Source: Thalassospira profundimaris (GTDB taxonomy: Bacteria; Pseudomonadota; Alphaproteobacteria; Rhodospirillales; Thalassospiraceae). From it: 64,000 nt of DNA. The stretch is from the NCBI RefSeq assembly GCF_003326675.1, contig NZ_JPWF01000018.1:1-64000 (forward strand). The letters are read 5' to 3'. The notes under the pieces are model-generated. The model was not told the origin of the DNA, did no database searches, and saw nothing but the letters and a program-made list of their open reading frames with translations. Of this stretch, positions 52,856 through 61,738 are shown piece after piece. A program made the position numbers and the translations under genes. Within the stretch, counting starts at the first letter, position 1. Every line of letters begins with the position of its first letter.

Positions 52856-53953
52856 ATGACCAAAGAGATTTCGCTTGAGCATGTTTGGGTCGAATTCGGC
52901 GAATTTACTGCCGTCCAAAAAGCTAACCTTAACATTGCCGGGGGCGAGTTCTTTTCGTTCCTGGGGCCGTCGGGCTGTGGCAAGACAACCTTGCTGCGCT
53001 GTATTTCCGGTTTTCAGGAACCCACGCGCGGGCTTGTCAAAATTGGCGGCAAGGATATGAAGGGTGTCGGCCCGAACAAACGCCCGACCGCCCTGATTTT
53101 CCAGAACCTTGCCCTGTTTCCATTGCGCTCGGTTGCCGACAATATTTCATTCCCGCTTGAAGTCCGCGGGGTCGACAAGAAAACCCGGCGCAAGCGTGCC
53201 GATGAATTGCTTGAACTGATTGCCCTTCCCGGTCAGGGCGACAAGAAAGTCAGCGAACTTTCGGGCGGCCAGAAGCAGCGCGTTGCCATTGCCCGCGCCC
53301 TTGCCGTCGAACCCGATATTCTTTTGCTGGATGAACCGCTATCCGCACTTGATCTGAAATTGCGCCAGCATATGCGCACCGAATTGCGCGCCATCCAGAA
53401 ACAGGTTGGGCTGACCTTTATCTATATCACCCATGATCAGGGCGAAGCTTTGACCATGTCTGACCGTATTGCAGTCATGAACAAGGGCAAGATCGAACAG
53501 ATCGGTGATGGCAAGACCATCTATGACCATCCATCAACCAGCTTTGTCGCATCCTTTGTCGGCGAGAATAACGTTCTTGAAGGCACGGTTTTGACCAATG
53601 ACGGCAAGATGATGCAAATCGATGCCGGCCTTGGCACGCTTTTCCATGTCGAAAGCCACCCGGCTGGTGGTCCGGCCCTTGCCCCCGGTGATGCCTGTCA
53701 GCTGTTTGTAAGGCCCGAGGCCCTTAAGATTGCCAAGAGTGACAACAGCCTCAATCAATTTGAAACCCGGTTCGTCACCGAAGAGTTTGAAGGCAATATG
53801 CGTCACATTGTCCTTGATGCCCAAGGCAAGAAGCTGAAGCTTTCACTGATCAATGACGGCACCCACAGCATCGGCGCCAGCGCACCGGTCAAACTTGATT
53901 TCGCACCGGCACTTGGCATCGCGCTGAAACCCGGCGAACTGGCCAGCGCGTAA
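52856..53953 (+). CDS. potA: ABC transporter ATP-binding protein (PotA type)
   Basis: About 365 residues. The ABC domain has Walker A GPSGCGKTT, Q-loop FQNLALFP, signature LSGGQKQR, Walker B LLLDEP and the switch His in ITHDQGEAL. A C-terminal TOBE domain follows. ATG 52856 has AGGGG ten bases upstream; an in-frame ATG at 52829 adds nine residues and is the alternative. Confidence 0.93.
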   Translation: MTKEISLEHVWVEFGEFTAVQKANLNIAGGEFFSFLGPSGCGKTTLLRCISGFQEPTRGLVKIGGKDMKGVGPNKRPTALIFQNLALFPLRSVADNISFPLEVRGVDKKTRRKRADELLELIALPGQGDKKVSELSGGQKQRVAIARALAVEPDILLLDEPLSALDLKLRQHMRTELRAIQKQVGLTFIYITHDQGEALTMSDRIAVMNKGKIEQIGDGKTIYDHPSTSFVASFVGENNVLEGTVLTNDGKMMQIDAGLGTLFHVESHPAGGPALAPGDACQLFVRPEALKIAKSDNSLNQFETRFVTEEFEGNMRHIVLDAQGKKLKLSLINDGTHSIGASAPVKLDFAPALGIALKPGELASA

Positions 53954-53969
53954 CAAGGGGTGCTTATCA

Positions 53970-54890
53970 ATGCGTGATTTGTTTTATGACCTTGTGAAAC
54001 GCAACGGGATGGCTGTTTCCATCTATCTGATGGTGGCGGTCAGTTTGTGGGTGTTTCTTCTGATTATTCTGCCCCAGTTAACCATGCTGGATTATTCGTT
54101 CCGCTTTAATCTGCCGCCGGGCAAAATCGGCGGACCGGAAGACGTTTATACCCTTGATCAATATCGGTATTTCTTTCAGGGCAGCGGATCATCGGGCGGG
54201 TTGAATACCCTTGATATCGGCATCCTGTTCAAAACATTGATGTCGGCGGTATTTGTAACGGTCTTTGATCTTTTGATCTGTTATCCGGTGGCGTTTGTTC
54301 TGGCGAAATCATCGACCGGGGCGAAGGCACGGTTACTGGTTCTTGCCCTTATTGTTCCTTACTGGATCAACGAAATCCTGCGTGCCTTTGCCTTTCGCAT
54401 CCTGTTTGGCAGCACGGGCGTGATCAATGAAGTCGGCATGGGACTTGGTCTGTTTGACAGTCCGGTTGATTTCATCCGCGAAGATGTCGCGCTTTATGCC
54501 GGGCTTGCATATGCCTACATCCTTTTGATGATCTTCCCGCTTTATAACGCGATTGAAAGCCTTGATCGCAACCAGATCGAAGCCGCACAGGATATGGGGG
54601 CGAACTGGTGGCAGGTCCATTCCAAGGTCGTCATCCCCTATGCCAAGCCGGGGATTGCATCCGGCATGACCATGGTCTTTATGCTGACCGCCGGGGCGTT
54701 GGCTGCACCGCAAATTCTGGGTGGTCCTTCGAACCTTTGGTTCACGCAGCTTGTCTATCAATGGTTCAATTCCGGGGGTAACTGGCCGCGTGGATCGGCC
54801 TATGCGATGATCCTGCTTGTGGTGTGTATTGCGCTTGTTCTTCTGACCATGCGGATCTTCAAGGTTTCCATCGGGGAGATCAAACGATGA
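53970..54890 (+). CDS. potB: ABC transporter permease (PotB type)
   Basis: A 306-residue permease with six helices. The cytoplasmic EAA loop IEAAQDMGANWWQVHSKVVIP contacts the ATPase. A long periplasmic loop follows the first helix, as in PotB/PotH. Its stop overlaps the next ATG as ATGA. Confidence 0.93.
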   Translation: MRDLFYDLVKRNGMAVSIYLMVAVSLWVFLLIILPQLTMLDYSFRFNLPPGKIGGPEDVYTLDQYRYFFQGSGSSGGLNTLDIGILFKTLMSAVFVTVFDLLICYPVAFVLAKSSTGAKARLLVLALIVPYWINEILRAFAFRILFGSTGVINEVGMGLGLFDSPVDFIREDVALYAGLAYAYILLMIFPLYNAIESLDRNQIEAAQDMGANWWQVHSKVVIPYAKPGIASGMTMVFMLTAGALAAPQILGGPSNLWFTQLVYQWFNSGGNWPRGSAYAMILLVVCIALVLLTMRIFKVSIGEIKR

Positions 54891-56143
54891 AGATCAAATC
54901 CCCAACCGCAGTGATCCCCGGCATTTATCTGGCGCTGTTCTTTGCCTATTTGTTCGGCCCCCTGATCATTATGGTGATCACGGCGTTCAATTCGTCCAAC
55001 TTCCCGCGTGTCTCGCCATGGGAATGCTTTACCACCGACTGGTTTGGCAAACTGGTGGCCGATGACAAACTGATCGAAGGTCTTGGCAATTCGCTTTTGA
55101 TCGGTGTCGGTGTGGTCGCCGTTGCCATTCCGATTGGACTGGCCGCCGCCATCATGCTTTCGCAGGTTGGGCCAAGATTGCGCGCATCCCTTTACACGAT
55201 CTTTATCGCGCCAATCCTTGTGCCCGGCGTGGTGATCGGTCTTTCGACCCTGATTTTCTGGGATCGGATCGGGACGTTTTTCAACGCGCCTTATGAAAGC
55301 TTTTTCTATGACGGCACGTTTCTGACCATCTTTGGCCAGGTCACCTTCATTGCCGCCTATTCCATGCTGGTGTTTTTATCGCGTATCCAGCGGTTTGACA
55401 CCACCCTGACCGAGGCGGCCCTTGATATGGGGGCGACACCGACACAGGCCTTTGTCAAAGTGCTGTTGCCGTTCATGGCCCCGGCGATTGGTTCGGCAAC
55501 TGTCCTTGCGTTTCTAGCATCGCTTGAAAATTACAACACCACCGTTTTCACCATCGTTTCAAGCAGCACCTTTACCACGGTTCTGTCGTCAAAGGTGCGA
55601 TATGGCCTTGATCCATCAATCTCAGCCGTTGCGGTAATCATCATTTCCATCACTCTGATCGGGGCGATCATTTATGAATGCCGCAACCGGTATCATTCCA
55701 AGGGATGGTCATTGGTGGTTGCCGAACGTCCGGTGCTTAAGGTTGCGACCCATCCGGGATCCGTTGCCGCCGTTCTGGGCCTTCTGGCAATCGGTGCGGT
55801 TCTGTTTATCCAGAACCATGATTCCAGTGCCTGCACCGCGCAAATTCTGGAAGACAAACGCGCCATCCAGCAAAAGCTGATGGAACAGCAATCCCTTGAT
55901 ACGCCAGCAGTCACACCGGCCCCGACGACGCCGAAACTGGGCCCGCTTGGCGGGGAAGATACCGGTGGCACAAGTGCCCCAAGCCCGTTTGGCGGAAATG
56001 CTGGCAGCATCTTTAGCCCGGAAAACTTGTCGGGATCGGCAGGCAGCACACCATCAACATCAGATGCCCCGACGTCGCCCCCATCTTCGGGCGTCGGCGG
56101 GATATTTGCCCCGGAGAACCTGACAGGTTCGGGCGCGAATTAG
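54887..56143 (+). CDS. potC: ABC transporter permease (PotC type) with unusual C-terminal extension
   Basis: A 418-residue protein. The first 280 or so residues are a normal six-helix PotC permease with EAA loop LTEAALDMGATPTQAFVKVLLP. After a basic stretch, an additional helix (VAAVLGLLAIGAVLFIQ) crosses the membrane, then a short coiled segment and a Pro/Ser/Gly-rich tail. The tail holds two related motifs, GSIFSPENLSGSAG and GGIFAPENLTGSGAN. PotC proteins normally end near 260-280 residues. There is no frameshift and the reading frame is clean. The tail's function is unknown. Confidence 0.9.
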   Translation: MKIKSPTAVIPGIYLALFFAYLFGPLIIMVITAFNSSNFPRVSPWECFTTDWFGKLVADDKLIEGLGNSLLIGVGVVAVAIPIGLAAAIMLSQVGPRLRASLYTIFIAPILVPGVVIGLSTLIFWDRIGTFFNAPYESFFYDGTFLTIFGQVTFIAAYSMLVFLSRIQRFDTTLTEAALDMGATPTQAFVKVLLPFMAPAIGSATVLAFLASLENYNTTVFTIVSSSTFTTVLSSKVRYGLDPSISAVAVIIISITLIGAIIYECRNRYHSKGWSLVVAERPVLKVATHPGSVAAVLGLLAIGAVLFIQNHDSSACTAQILEDKRAIQQKLMEQQSLDTPAVTPAPTTPKLGPLGGEDTGGTSAPSPFGGNAGSIFSPENLSGSAGSTPSTSDAPTSPPSSGVGGIFAPENLTGSGAN

Positions 56144-56173
56144 GGGGCACATTTCCCCCGCACACAAGAACGA

Positions 56174-56200
56174 CAAAGGGCAGCATCACGCTGCCCTTTG
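56174..56200. terminator. Bidirectional terminator between potC and the Rid-family gene
   Basis: CAAAGGGCAGC (56174-56184) and GCTGCCCTTTG (56190-56200) form a perfect 11-bp stem with a five-base loop; A/T ends on both sides let it serve both converging operons. Confidence 0.8.
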
Positions 56201-56224
56201 TTCATCAGACCAAGATCATTCCGA

Positions 56225-56620
56225 TCAGTTCGGAATAACGGCCGTGCCTTCGATCTCGAGCAATGCTTCGTCTTCGACAAGGGCACTGACCACGACCATG
56301 GTCATGGCCGGGAAATTCTTGCCAAGAACATCGCGGTACGCGCGGCCAACTTCGCGCTGTTTGGCAAGATATTCCTGTTTGTCGGTGACATACCAGGTCA
56401 GGCGGGTCAGATGTTCGGGTTTGCCACCCGCTGCATCAAGAACAGCAGCGATATTTTTAAGCGCCTGTTCCATCTGTCCGACAAAATCCTTGGCAACGAA
56501 GACCTGATCTTCGTTCCAGCCAATTTGTCCGCCGATATACAGGGTGGCACCTTGTGCAAGCACACCGTTTGCATATCCCTTGGGCTCTTTCCATCCGTCT
56601 GGCTGAACGATTTTATGCAT
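56225..56620 (-). CDS. Rid-family protein (YjgF/YER057c/UK114)
   Basis: A 131-residue Rid-fold protein with GQIGWNEDQ, MEQALKNIAAVLDAAG and LTRLTWYVTD blocks. The Arg that binds the substrate carboxylate in RidA (P-A-R-S region) is replaced by Met in FPAMTMVVVSALV, so it is not a classical 2-aminoacrylate deaminase. It is last in the tryptophan/aromatic operon and overlaps the thioesterase gene by eight bases. A hydrolase or enamine/imine scavenger acting on a pathway intermediate is plausible. Confidence 0.85.
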   Translation of the reverse strand: MHKIVQPDGWKEPKGYANGVLAQGATLYIGGQIGWNEDQVFVAKDFVGQMEQALKNIAAVLDAAGGKPEHLTRLTWYVTDKQEYLAKQREVGRAYRDVLGKNFPAMTMVVVSALVEDEALLEIEGTAVIPN

Positions 56621-57044
56621 TGTTTTCTACCACTTGATTGATTTCTTTTTCGATTTTGGCACGCAAATCATCTGGCCATGCCACTGACTTTCCGGCCCCT
56701 TTTTTGGTAAAGACCAGTGTTACCGTTGTTTTCAGGCGTTGCTCGTCACCTGCGAAAGCTGCAATTTCCAGCTCAAGACTTGATCGTCCGATCCGCATCG
56801 GTTCCAGACGAAATTCCAGCTGATCACCCAACATGCTTGGCGCGGTAAAGGCGATGGTCAGCCCCGCGGTCGGGACTGCTGCCTGCATCGGACCATGCAT
56901 GGTCGGAAACCCGCATCCGATGACCGTGTCAAACCATTCCTCGACCGTCGCATTCACCATCTCGAAATAGCGCGGATAAAAGACAATCCCCGCCGGATCG
57001 CAATGTTGAAACAGGACTTTCTGCCGATAGGTGAAAATAGCCAT
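56613..57044 (-). CDS. 4-hydroxybenzoyl-CoA-type (4HBT) acyl-CoA thioesterase
   Basis: A 143-residue single-hotdog thioesterase with the class-I 4HBT motif QHCDPAGIVFYPRYFEM, where Asp16 is the catalytic residue. Class members hydrolyse aromatic acyl-CoAs. It lies in the same operon as an acyl-CoA ligase, kynU and kynA, which fits recycling of 2-aminobenzoyl-CoA or a later thioester. It ends inside the Rid gene and starts one base after livF. Confidence 0.9.
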   Translation of the reverse strand: MAIFTYRQKVLFQHCDPAGIVFYPRYFEMVNATVEEWFDTVIGCGFPTMHGPMQAAVPTAGLTIAFTAPSMLGDQLEFRLEPMRIGRSSLELEIAAFAGDEQRLKTTVTLVFTKKGAGKSVAWPDDLRAKIEKEINQVVENNA

Positions 57045-57045
57045 A

Positions 57046-57735
57046 TCAGACCCCCAGATACCGGTCGGCCAACTCGTCGGTCAGCTCGTTCACGGCACCA
57101 GTCCATGCCGTGACGCCCTTTTCAACGACGACATAGCGATCAGCAACCCCTGAAAGTTCCTTAAGCGACTTGTCGACCACAAGGATCGTCAGGCCCGACT
57201 GTTTAAGCTGATTGATCGCCGCCCAGATTTCCTGACGCACCACGGGGGCAAGCCCCTCGGTTGCTTCATCAAGGATCAACAAACGCGGATTGGTCATCAA
57301 TGCGCGCCCGATGGCCAGCATCTGCTGTTCGCCGCCCGAAAGGGTCATGGCCTTTTGATCCCGGCGTTCGGCAAGGCGCGGGAACAGTTCGGCGACCTTG
57401 TCAAAATCCCATTCACCGGGACGGGCCGCAGCGATCAGGTTTTCAGTAACACTTAGACGGGCAAAGCACCGGCGACCTTCGGGCACCAGACCAAGGCCAA
57501 GGCGGGCCGCCTTGTGCGATGGCATCTTTGCAAGGTCGTGACCGGCAAAACGGATCGACCCATCACGATGTTCCATCATGCGACAGATGGTTTTGATCGT
57601 GGTGGTTTTGCCCATGCCGTTACGGCCCATAAGGGCAACCGCTTCGCCCTCATTGAGCGTCAGATCAATGCCAAACAGGGCCTGCGATGCGCCGTAAAAT
57701 GCAGTAACGCCACTCAGTTCGAGAAGTGCAGTCAT
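57046..57735 (-). CDS. livF: Branched-chain/aromatic acid ABC transporter ATP-binding protein LivF
   Basis: A 229-residue ABC ATPase with Walker A GRNGMGKTT, signature LSGGEQQM and Walker B LLILDE, matching LivF in length and sequence. The ATG at 57735 starts MTALLELSGV; the frame extends to 57915 but overlaps livG. In this setting the Liv system probably imports an aromatic substrate rather than leucine. Confidence 0.93.
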   Translation of the reverse strand: MTALLELSGVTAFYGASQALFGIDLTLNEGEAVALMGRNGMGKTTTIKTICRMMEHRDGSIRFAGHDLAKMPSHKAARLGLGLVPEGRRCFARLSVTENLIAAARPGEWDFDKVAELFPRLAERRDQKAMTLSGGEQQMLAIGRALMTNPRLLILDEATEGLAPVVRQEIWAAINQLKQSGLTILVVDKSLKELSGVADRYVVVEKGVTAWTGAVNELTDELADRYLGV

Positions 57736-57736
57736 A

Positions 57737-58486
57737 TCAGGCTTCCTCCCCGAGATAGGCACGTTTGACATCTTCGTTGCCACGGATTTCATCAACCGTA
57801 CCGGTCGCGATAATCCGGCCATAAACCAGCACCGAAATCCGGTCGGCGAGTGCAAAGACCGCATCCATGTCATGTTCGACCAGAAGGATCGGGGCCTGTG
57901 TACGCAAACCATCAAGGAAGCCGGTCAGACGTTTGGAGCCCTCAGGCCCCATACCGGCCATAGGTTCATCCAGAAGGAACGCCTTGGGTTCAAGCGCAAG
58001 GGCAACCGCCATTTCAAGCTGTCGACGTTCGCCGTGTGAAATATCGGCCGCACGCATCTGCGCACGATCAGCAAGACCAACACGTTCAAGCTGCGCCATC
58101 GCCGGTTCGACCAGTGACTTGTCACTCAGAACCGGACGGAAAAAGCGAAACACCTTTCCACTGACCGACTGGCGCGCAAGCATCACATTTTGCAGAACCG
58201 AGAATTCCGGCATCAGGGATGACACCTGAAACGTTCTGGCAAGTCCCATGCGCGAACGGGCAACCGCATCAAGTTCGTTGATCTTCTGACCGTCGAAATG
58301 AATGTCACCGCTGTCGGATTTGATTTCGCCCGCGATCTGCTTGATCAGGGTCGATTTCCCGGCCCCGTTCGGACCGATCAGGGCATGAATTTCGCCTTTG
58401 CGAAGATCAAGGGTCACATCATCACTGGCTAGCAGAGAACCGAACTGTTTGGTGATGTTTGACAGCGAAAGAATGGCATCAGGCAT
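57737..58486 (-). CDS. livG: ABC transporter ATP-binding protein LivG
   Basis: A 249-residue ABC ATPase: Walker A GPNGAGKST, ISHGERRQLE signature variant, Walker B FLLDEPMAGM, and a LivG-type C-terminal VKRAYLG. The ATG at 58486 overlaps the livM stop by eight bases. Confidence 0.93.
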   Translation of the reverse strand: MPDAILSLSNITKQFGSLLASDDVTLDLRKGEIHALIGPNGAGKSTLIKQIAGEIKSDSGDIHFDGQKINELDAVARSRMGLARTFQVSSLMPEFSVLQNVMLARQSVSGKVFRFFRPVLSDKSLVEPAMAQLERVGLADRAQMRAADISHGERRQLEMAVALALEPKAFLLDEPMAGMGPEGSKRLTGFLDGLRTQAPILLVEHDMDAVFALADRISVLVYGRIIATGTVDEIRGNEDVKRAYLGEEA

Positions 58487-59465
58487 GTTTACGCTCCCCG
58501 GCCAGAACACCGACCAAACCACCGCGGGCAAACAGCACCACGATCAGCAACAACACACCAAGCGGGAGCTGCCAGAATTCCCAGACACTGCCAAGCAGAT
58601 GTTCAAGGATGATATAAAGTGCCGCACCTGCAAGCGGACCGAACAAACGTCCAACCCCGCCCAGAATGACAAAGATCATGATTTCGCCCGACATGTGCCA
58701 GGACAGCATTGTCGGACTGACAAAGCGATTAAGATCGGCATAAAGCGCACCGGCAAGGGCCGTAATCATTGCCGAAATCACAAAGGCAACCAGACGAATA
58801 CGGAACGGTGCAATGCCCACCGCGGTCATGCGTTGCGGGTTCTGACGTGCCCCCTGAAGGGCAAGACCAAAGCGCGACCGGATCAGTACCGCCGAAAACA
58901 GCATCACGATCCCCAGCATTACCGCACAAAGGGCAAAGAAGCTGATCGGATCAAGGGTATTGATCCCCGGGAAGCCGTTGCGCACATAGATCGACAATCC
59001 GTCTTCGCCACCATAGGCCGGCCAGGAAATGGCGAAGTAGTAAATCATCTGTGCGAAGGCCAGCGTGATCATAATGAAATAGACACCACTGGTCCGAAGC
59101 GTGATCGCAGCAATCGCCAATGCGACAAGTGCGGAGACCACAAGGGCAACAATCCAGATTACAATCATCTGGGTCGTGCCTTCGATCAGGAACGGGCTTT
59201 CCATGATCGGTTCATAATTCAGCGCGTGGCTGGCAAGAATGCCTGCGGCATAGCCGCCTATGCCAAAGAACGCCGCATGACCGAATGACACAAGGCCACC
59301 AAAACCAAGAACAAGGTTAAGCCCCACACCGGCCATGGCGAAGATAGCCACCTTGGTCGCAAGGGTAATGATGAAAGGTTCATTCATCCCCATCGCAATG
59401 ACCGGCACAGCCACAAAGGCAACGGCAATGATGGTGTTGATAAGTGTTTCGCGGTTCATTGTCAT
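58479..59465 (-). CDS. livM: ABC transporter permease LivM
   Basis: A 328-residue permease with nine or ten helices and the LivM block LNLVLGFGGLVSFGHAAFFGIGGYAAG. A second ATG at 59459 is possible. It starts one base after livH. Confidence 0.93.
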   Translation of the reverse strand: MTMNRETLINTIIAVAFVAVPVIAMGMNEPFIITLATKVAIFAMAGVGLNLVLGFGGLVSFGHAAFFGIGGYAAGILASHALNYEPIMESPFLIEGTTQMIVIWIVALVVSALVALAIAAITLRTSGVYFIMITLAFAQMIYYFAISWPAYGGEDGLSIYVRNGFPGINTLDPISFFALCAVMLGIVMLFSAVLIRSRFGLALQGARQNPQRMTAVGIAPFRIRLVAFVISAMITALAGALYADLNRFVSPTMLSWHMSGEIMIFVILGGVGRLFGPLAGAALYIILEHLLGSVWEFWQLPLGVLLLIVVLFARGGLVGVLAGERKHA

Positions 59466-59466
59466 A

Positions 59467-60384
59467 TCAGGCTTCCGTCCCGAACAAACCGCTTGGACGC
59501 AGGAACAAAACCAGCGCCATCACGATATAAATCAACATGGATGCAAGTGCCGAGCCGACAGCCGTGGCACTGGACGGGTCAAGGAAGGTCGCAAAGGCAT
59601 GCGGCAACAGGAAACGGCCCATCGTGTCGGTAAAGCCGACCAGAAGGGAACCGATCAAAGCCCCCTTGATCGAACCGATCCCGCCAATGACGATGACAAC
59701 AAAGGCCAGAATAAGCACCGGCTCGCCCATGCCGACCTGAACCGACTGGGTGGTACCGACAAAGGCACCTGCAAGACCGGCAAGCGCCGCACCAAGGGCA
59801 AAGACAACCGTATAAAGTTGATCAATATTGACCCCGAGGGCCGCAATCATGCCACGATCCGCCTCGCCCGCACGGATGCGGACACCCAAACGGGTCTTGC
59901 CAATCAAAAGGAACAGGCCCACCGCCACGACAAGACCGGCAATAATGATCGCCAACCGGAAAATCGGATATTCAAGCGCGCCGGGCAGGACCACCGTCCC
60001 GGTCAAAATATCCGGAACGCTGAGGAAAAGCGGGAAGGAACCGAAAATCCAGCGGGTTCCTTCGGAAAAAACCAAAATAAGGGCAAAAGTCGCCAACACC
60101 TGATCAAGATGATCACGGTTATACAAGCGGCGAATAATCAGCATTTCGACCAGCACACCGGCAAGGGCGGCCGCCATCAGGCTGGCAACAAGACCAAGCC
60201 AGAATGAACCGGTCCAGGCAGCAACAGCAGCACAGGCAAATGCACCAACCATATAGAGCGAGCCATGGGCCAGGTTAATCAGCCCCATCACACCGAAAAC
60301 AAGCGTCAGTCCGGATGCCATCAAAAACAACATCAATCCCGACTGAAGGCTGTTTAACAGCTGCTCCAGGAAAAGAGAGAACAT
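59467..60384 (-). CDS. livH: ABC transporter permease LivH
   Basis: A 305-residue permease with the LivH pattern FLMASGLTLVFGVMGLINLAHGS and a VIVIGGIGSIKGALIGSLLVG segment. The ATG at 60384 has GGAG nine bases before it; a GTG at 60402 lacks one. Separated from livK by a GC-rich hairpin. Confidence 0.93.
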   Translation of the reverse strand: MFSLFLEQLLNSLQSGLMLFLMASGLTLVFGVMGLINLAHGSLYMVGAFACAAVAAWTGSFWLGLVASLMAAALAGVLVEMLIIRRLYNRDHLDQVLATFALILVFSEGTRWIFGSFPLFLSVPDILTGTVVLPGALEYPIFRLAIIIAGLVVAVGLFLLIGKTRLGVRIRAGEADRGMIAALGVNIDQLYTVVFALGAALAGLAGAFVGTTQSVQVGMGEPVLILAFVVIVIGGIGSIKGALIGSLLVGFTDTMGRFLLPHAFATFLDPSSATAVGSALASMLIYIVMALVLFLRPSGLFGTEA

Positions 60385-60411
60385 TATTGGAAACTCCGTC
60401 ACAAGGTGGTC

Positions 60412-60442
60412 GGGGGCCGGTCTTTAACCGGAACCGGCCCCC
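60412..60442 (-). terminator. GC-rich hairpin between livK and livH (attenuator or mRNA stabiliser)
   Basis: GGGGGCCGGT (60412-60421) and ACCGGCCCCC (60433-60442) pair perfectly around an 11-base loop. No T-run follows on the minus strand, so it more likely protects the livK message than ends it completely. Confidence 0.65.
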
Positions 60443-60462
60443 GCCGTCTTGTCAGCCCGTGA

Positions 60463-61602
60463 TTACATCGAGCATTCCGACGCATAGGCATCGGCATGGT
60501 CAGAAAGCGCAATACCAACGATTTTGTTGGTCAGAACATCGCCTTCCTTGACGACTTCACGAACATAGATGTCCTGGATCGGATGCTGGTTCGGACCAAA
60601 GACGAACTTGCCGCGTACCGAACTGAAGTCGGCTGCACGAAGCGCATCACGGAAAGCTTCCTTGTCGGAAATGCTTGCCTTGCCCATTGCCGAAAGCAGC
60701 AAATTGGCAGTATCGAAGCCATAAGCAGCATAAAGCGACGGCAGGCGACCATATTCGGCCTGGAAGGTTTCGACGAATGCCTTGTTGGTGGCATTGTCGA
60801 TGTCTTTCGACCAGTTCGAGGTATTCTTGAAGCCGATTGCATCATCGCCAACCGCACCAAGGATGCCCTGATCCATCGAGAATGCCGGACCGATCAGCGG
60901 GATGTTCACACCGGACTGTGCGTACTGTTTCATGAACGCAATGCCCATGCCGCCCGGAAGGAAGAAGAAGACGCTGTCTGCACCCGATGCGCGGATCTGG
61001 GCGATTTCAGCGGCATAGTCGGTCTGACCAAGCTTGGTGTAAATTTCTTCGGCAACGTCACCCATGAAGAAGCGCTTGAAACCGGCAAGGGAATCTTTGC
61101 CTGCCGGATAGTTCGGCGCAAGGATGAAGGCGTTTTTGTAACCGGCACTCGAAGCATAGCCACCGGCTGCTTCATGCAGGTTGTCGTTCTGATAGGAAAC
61201 GCTGAAATAGTTGGCGTTGCAACCTTTGCCAGCCAGCTGCGACGGTGCCGCGTTAACCGACAGATACAGCTTGTCCTGGGCAACCGCAGACGGCACAACT
61301 GCCATCGCAAGGTTCGACCAGATGATGCCGGTCAGAACGTCTACTTTTTCCTGCTGGATCATTTTGTCTGCAAGCTGAACAGCAACGTCCGGCTTGCGCT
61401 GATCGTCTTCGATGACGACCTGCAGATCCGGATTGTTGGCCTGTTTGACTGCCAACATAAAGCCGTCACGTGCATCGATACCAAGGCCCGCACCACCGCC
61501 CGAAAGCGTCGTGATCATACCAACCTTGACCGGTTCTGCCTGCGCTGCACCGGCTGCAAACAAAGCAGCAACTGCTGCGATGGTTGTCTTCATACCCTTC
61601 AT
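60463..61602 (-). CDS. livK: ABC transporter substrate-binding protein LivK-type
   Basis: A 379-residue periplasmic protein. A signal peptide ends AAQA|EPV; KVGMITTLSGGGAGLGIDARDG opens the type-I binding fold. GGAGG lies ahead of the ATG at 61602. Its neighbours (kynA, kynU, acyl-CoA ligase) suggest an aromatic ligand such as tryptophan, kynurenine or anthranilate. The leader between it and kynA (61603-61738) contains a CCACGAC/GTCGTGG dyad (61651-61680). Confidence 0.92.
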   Translation of the reverse strand: MKGMKTTIAAVAALFAAGAAQAEPVKVGMITTLSGGGAGLGIDARDGFMLAVKQANNPDLQVVIEDDQRKPDVAVQLADKMIQQEKVDVLTGIIWSNLAMAVVPSAVAQDKLYLSVNAAPSQLAGKGCNANYFSVSYQNDNLHEAAGGYASSAGYKNAFILAPNYPAGKDSLAGFKRFFMGDVAEEIYTKLGQTDYAAEIAQIRASGADSVFFFLPGGMGIAFMKQYAQSGVNIPLIGPAFSMDQGILGAVGDDAIGFKNTSNWSKDIDNATNKAFVETFQAEYGRLPSLYAAYGFDTANLLLSAMGKASISDKEAFRDALRAADFSSVRGKFVFGPNQHPIQDIYVREVVKEGDVLTNKIVGIALSDHADAYASECSM

Positions 61603-61738
61603 TTAAGCCTCCGTGTTAATACATTCAGTTTTTAGCAACACGTTGATCCCACGACATTTATGTCTTTTTGCGTCGTGGTTCTTGTGAACCTGATGCCTGC
61701 CCCTGATTTTGCAGTATTTGCATCGGGTCCGTCCATCC

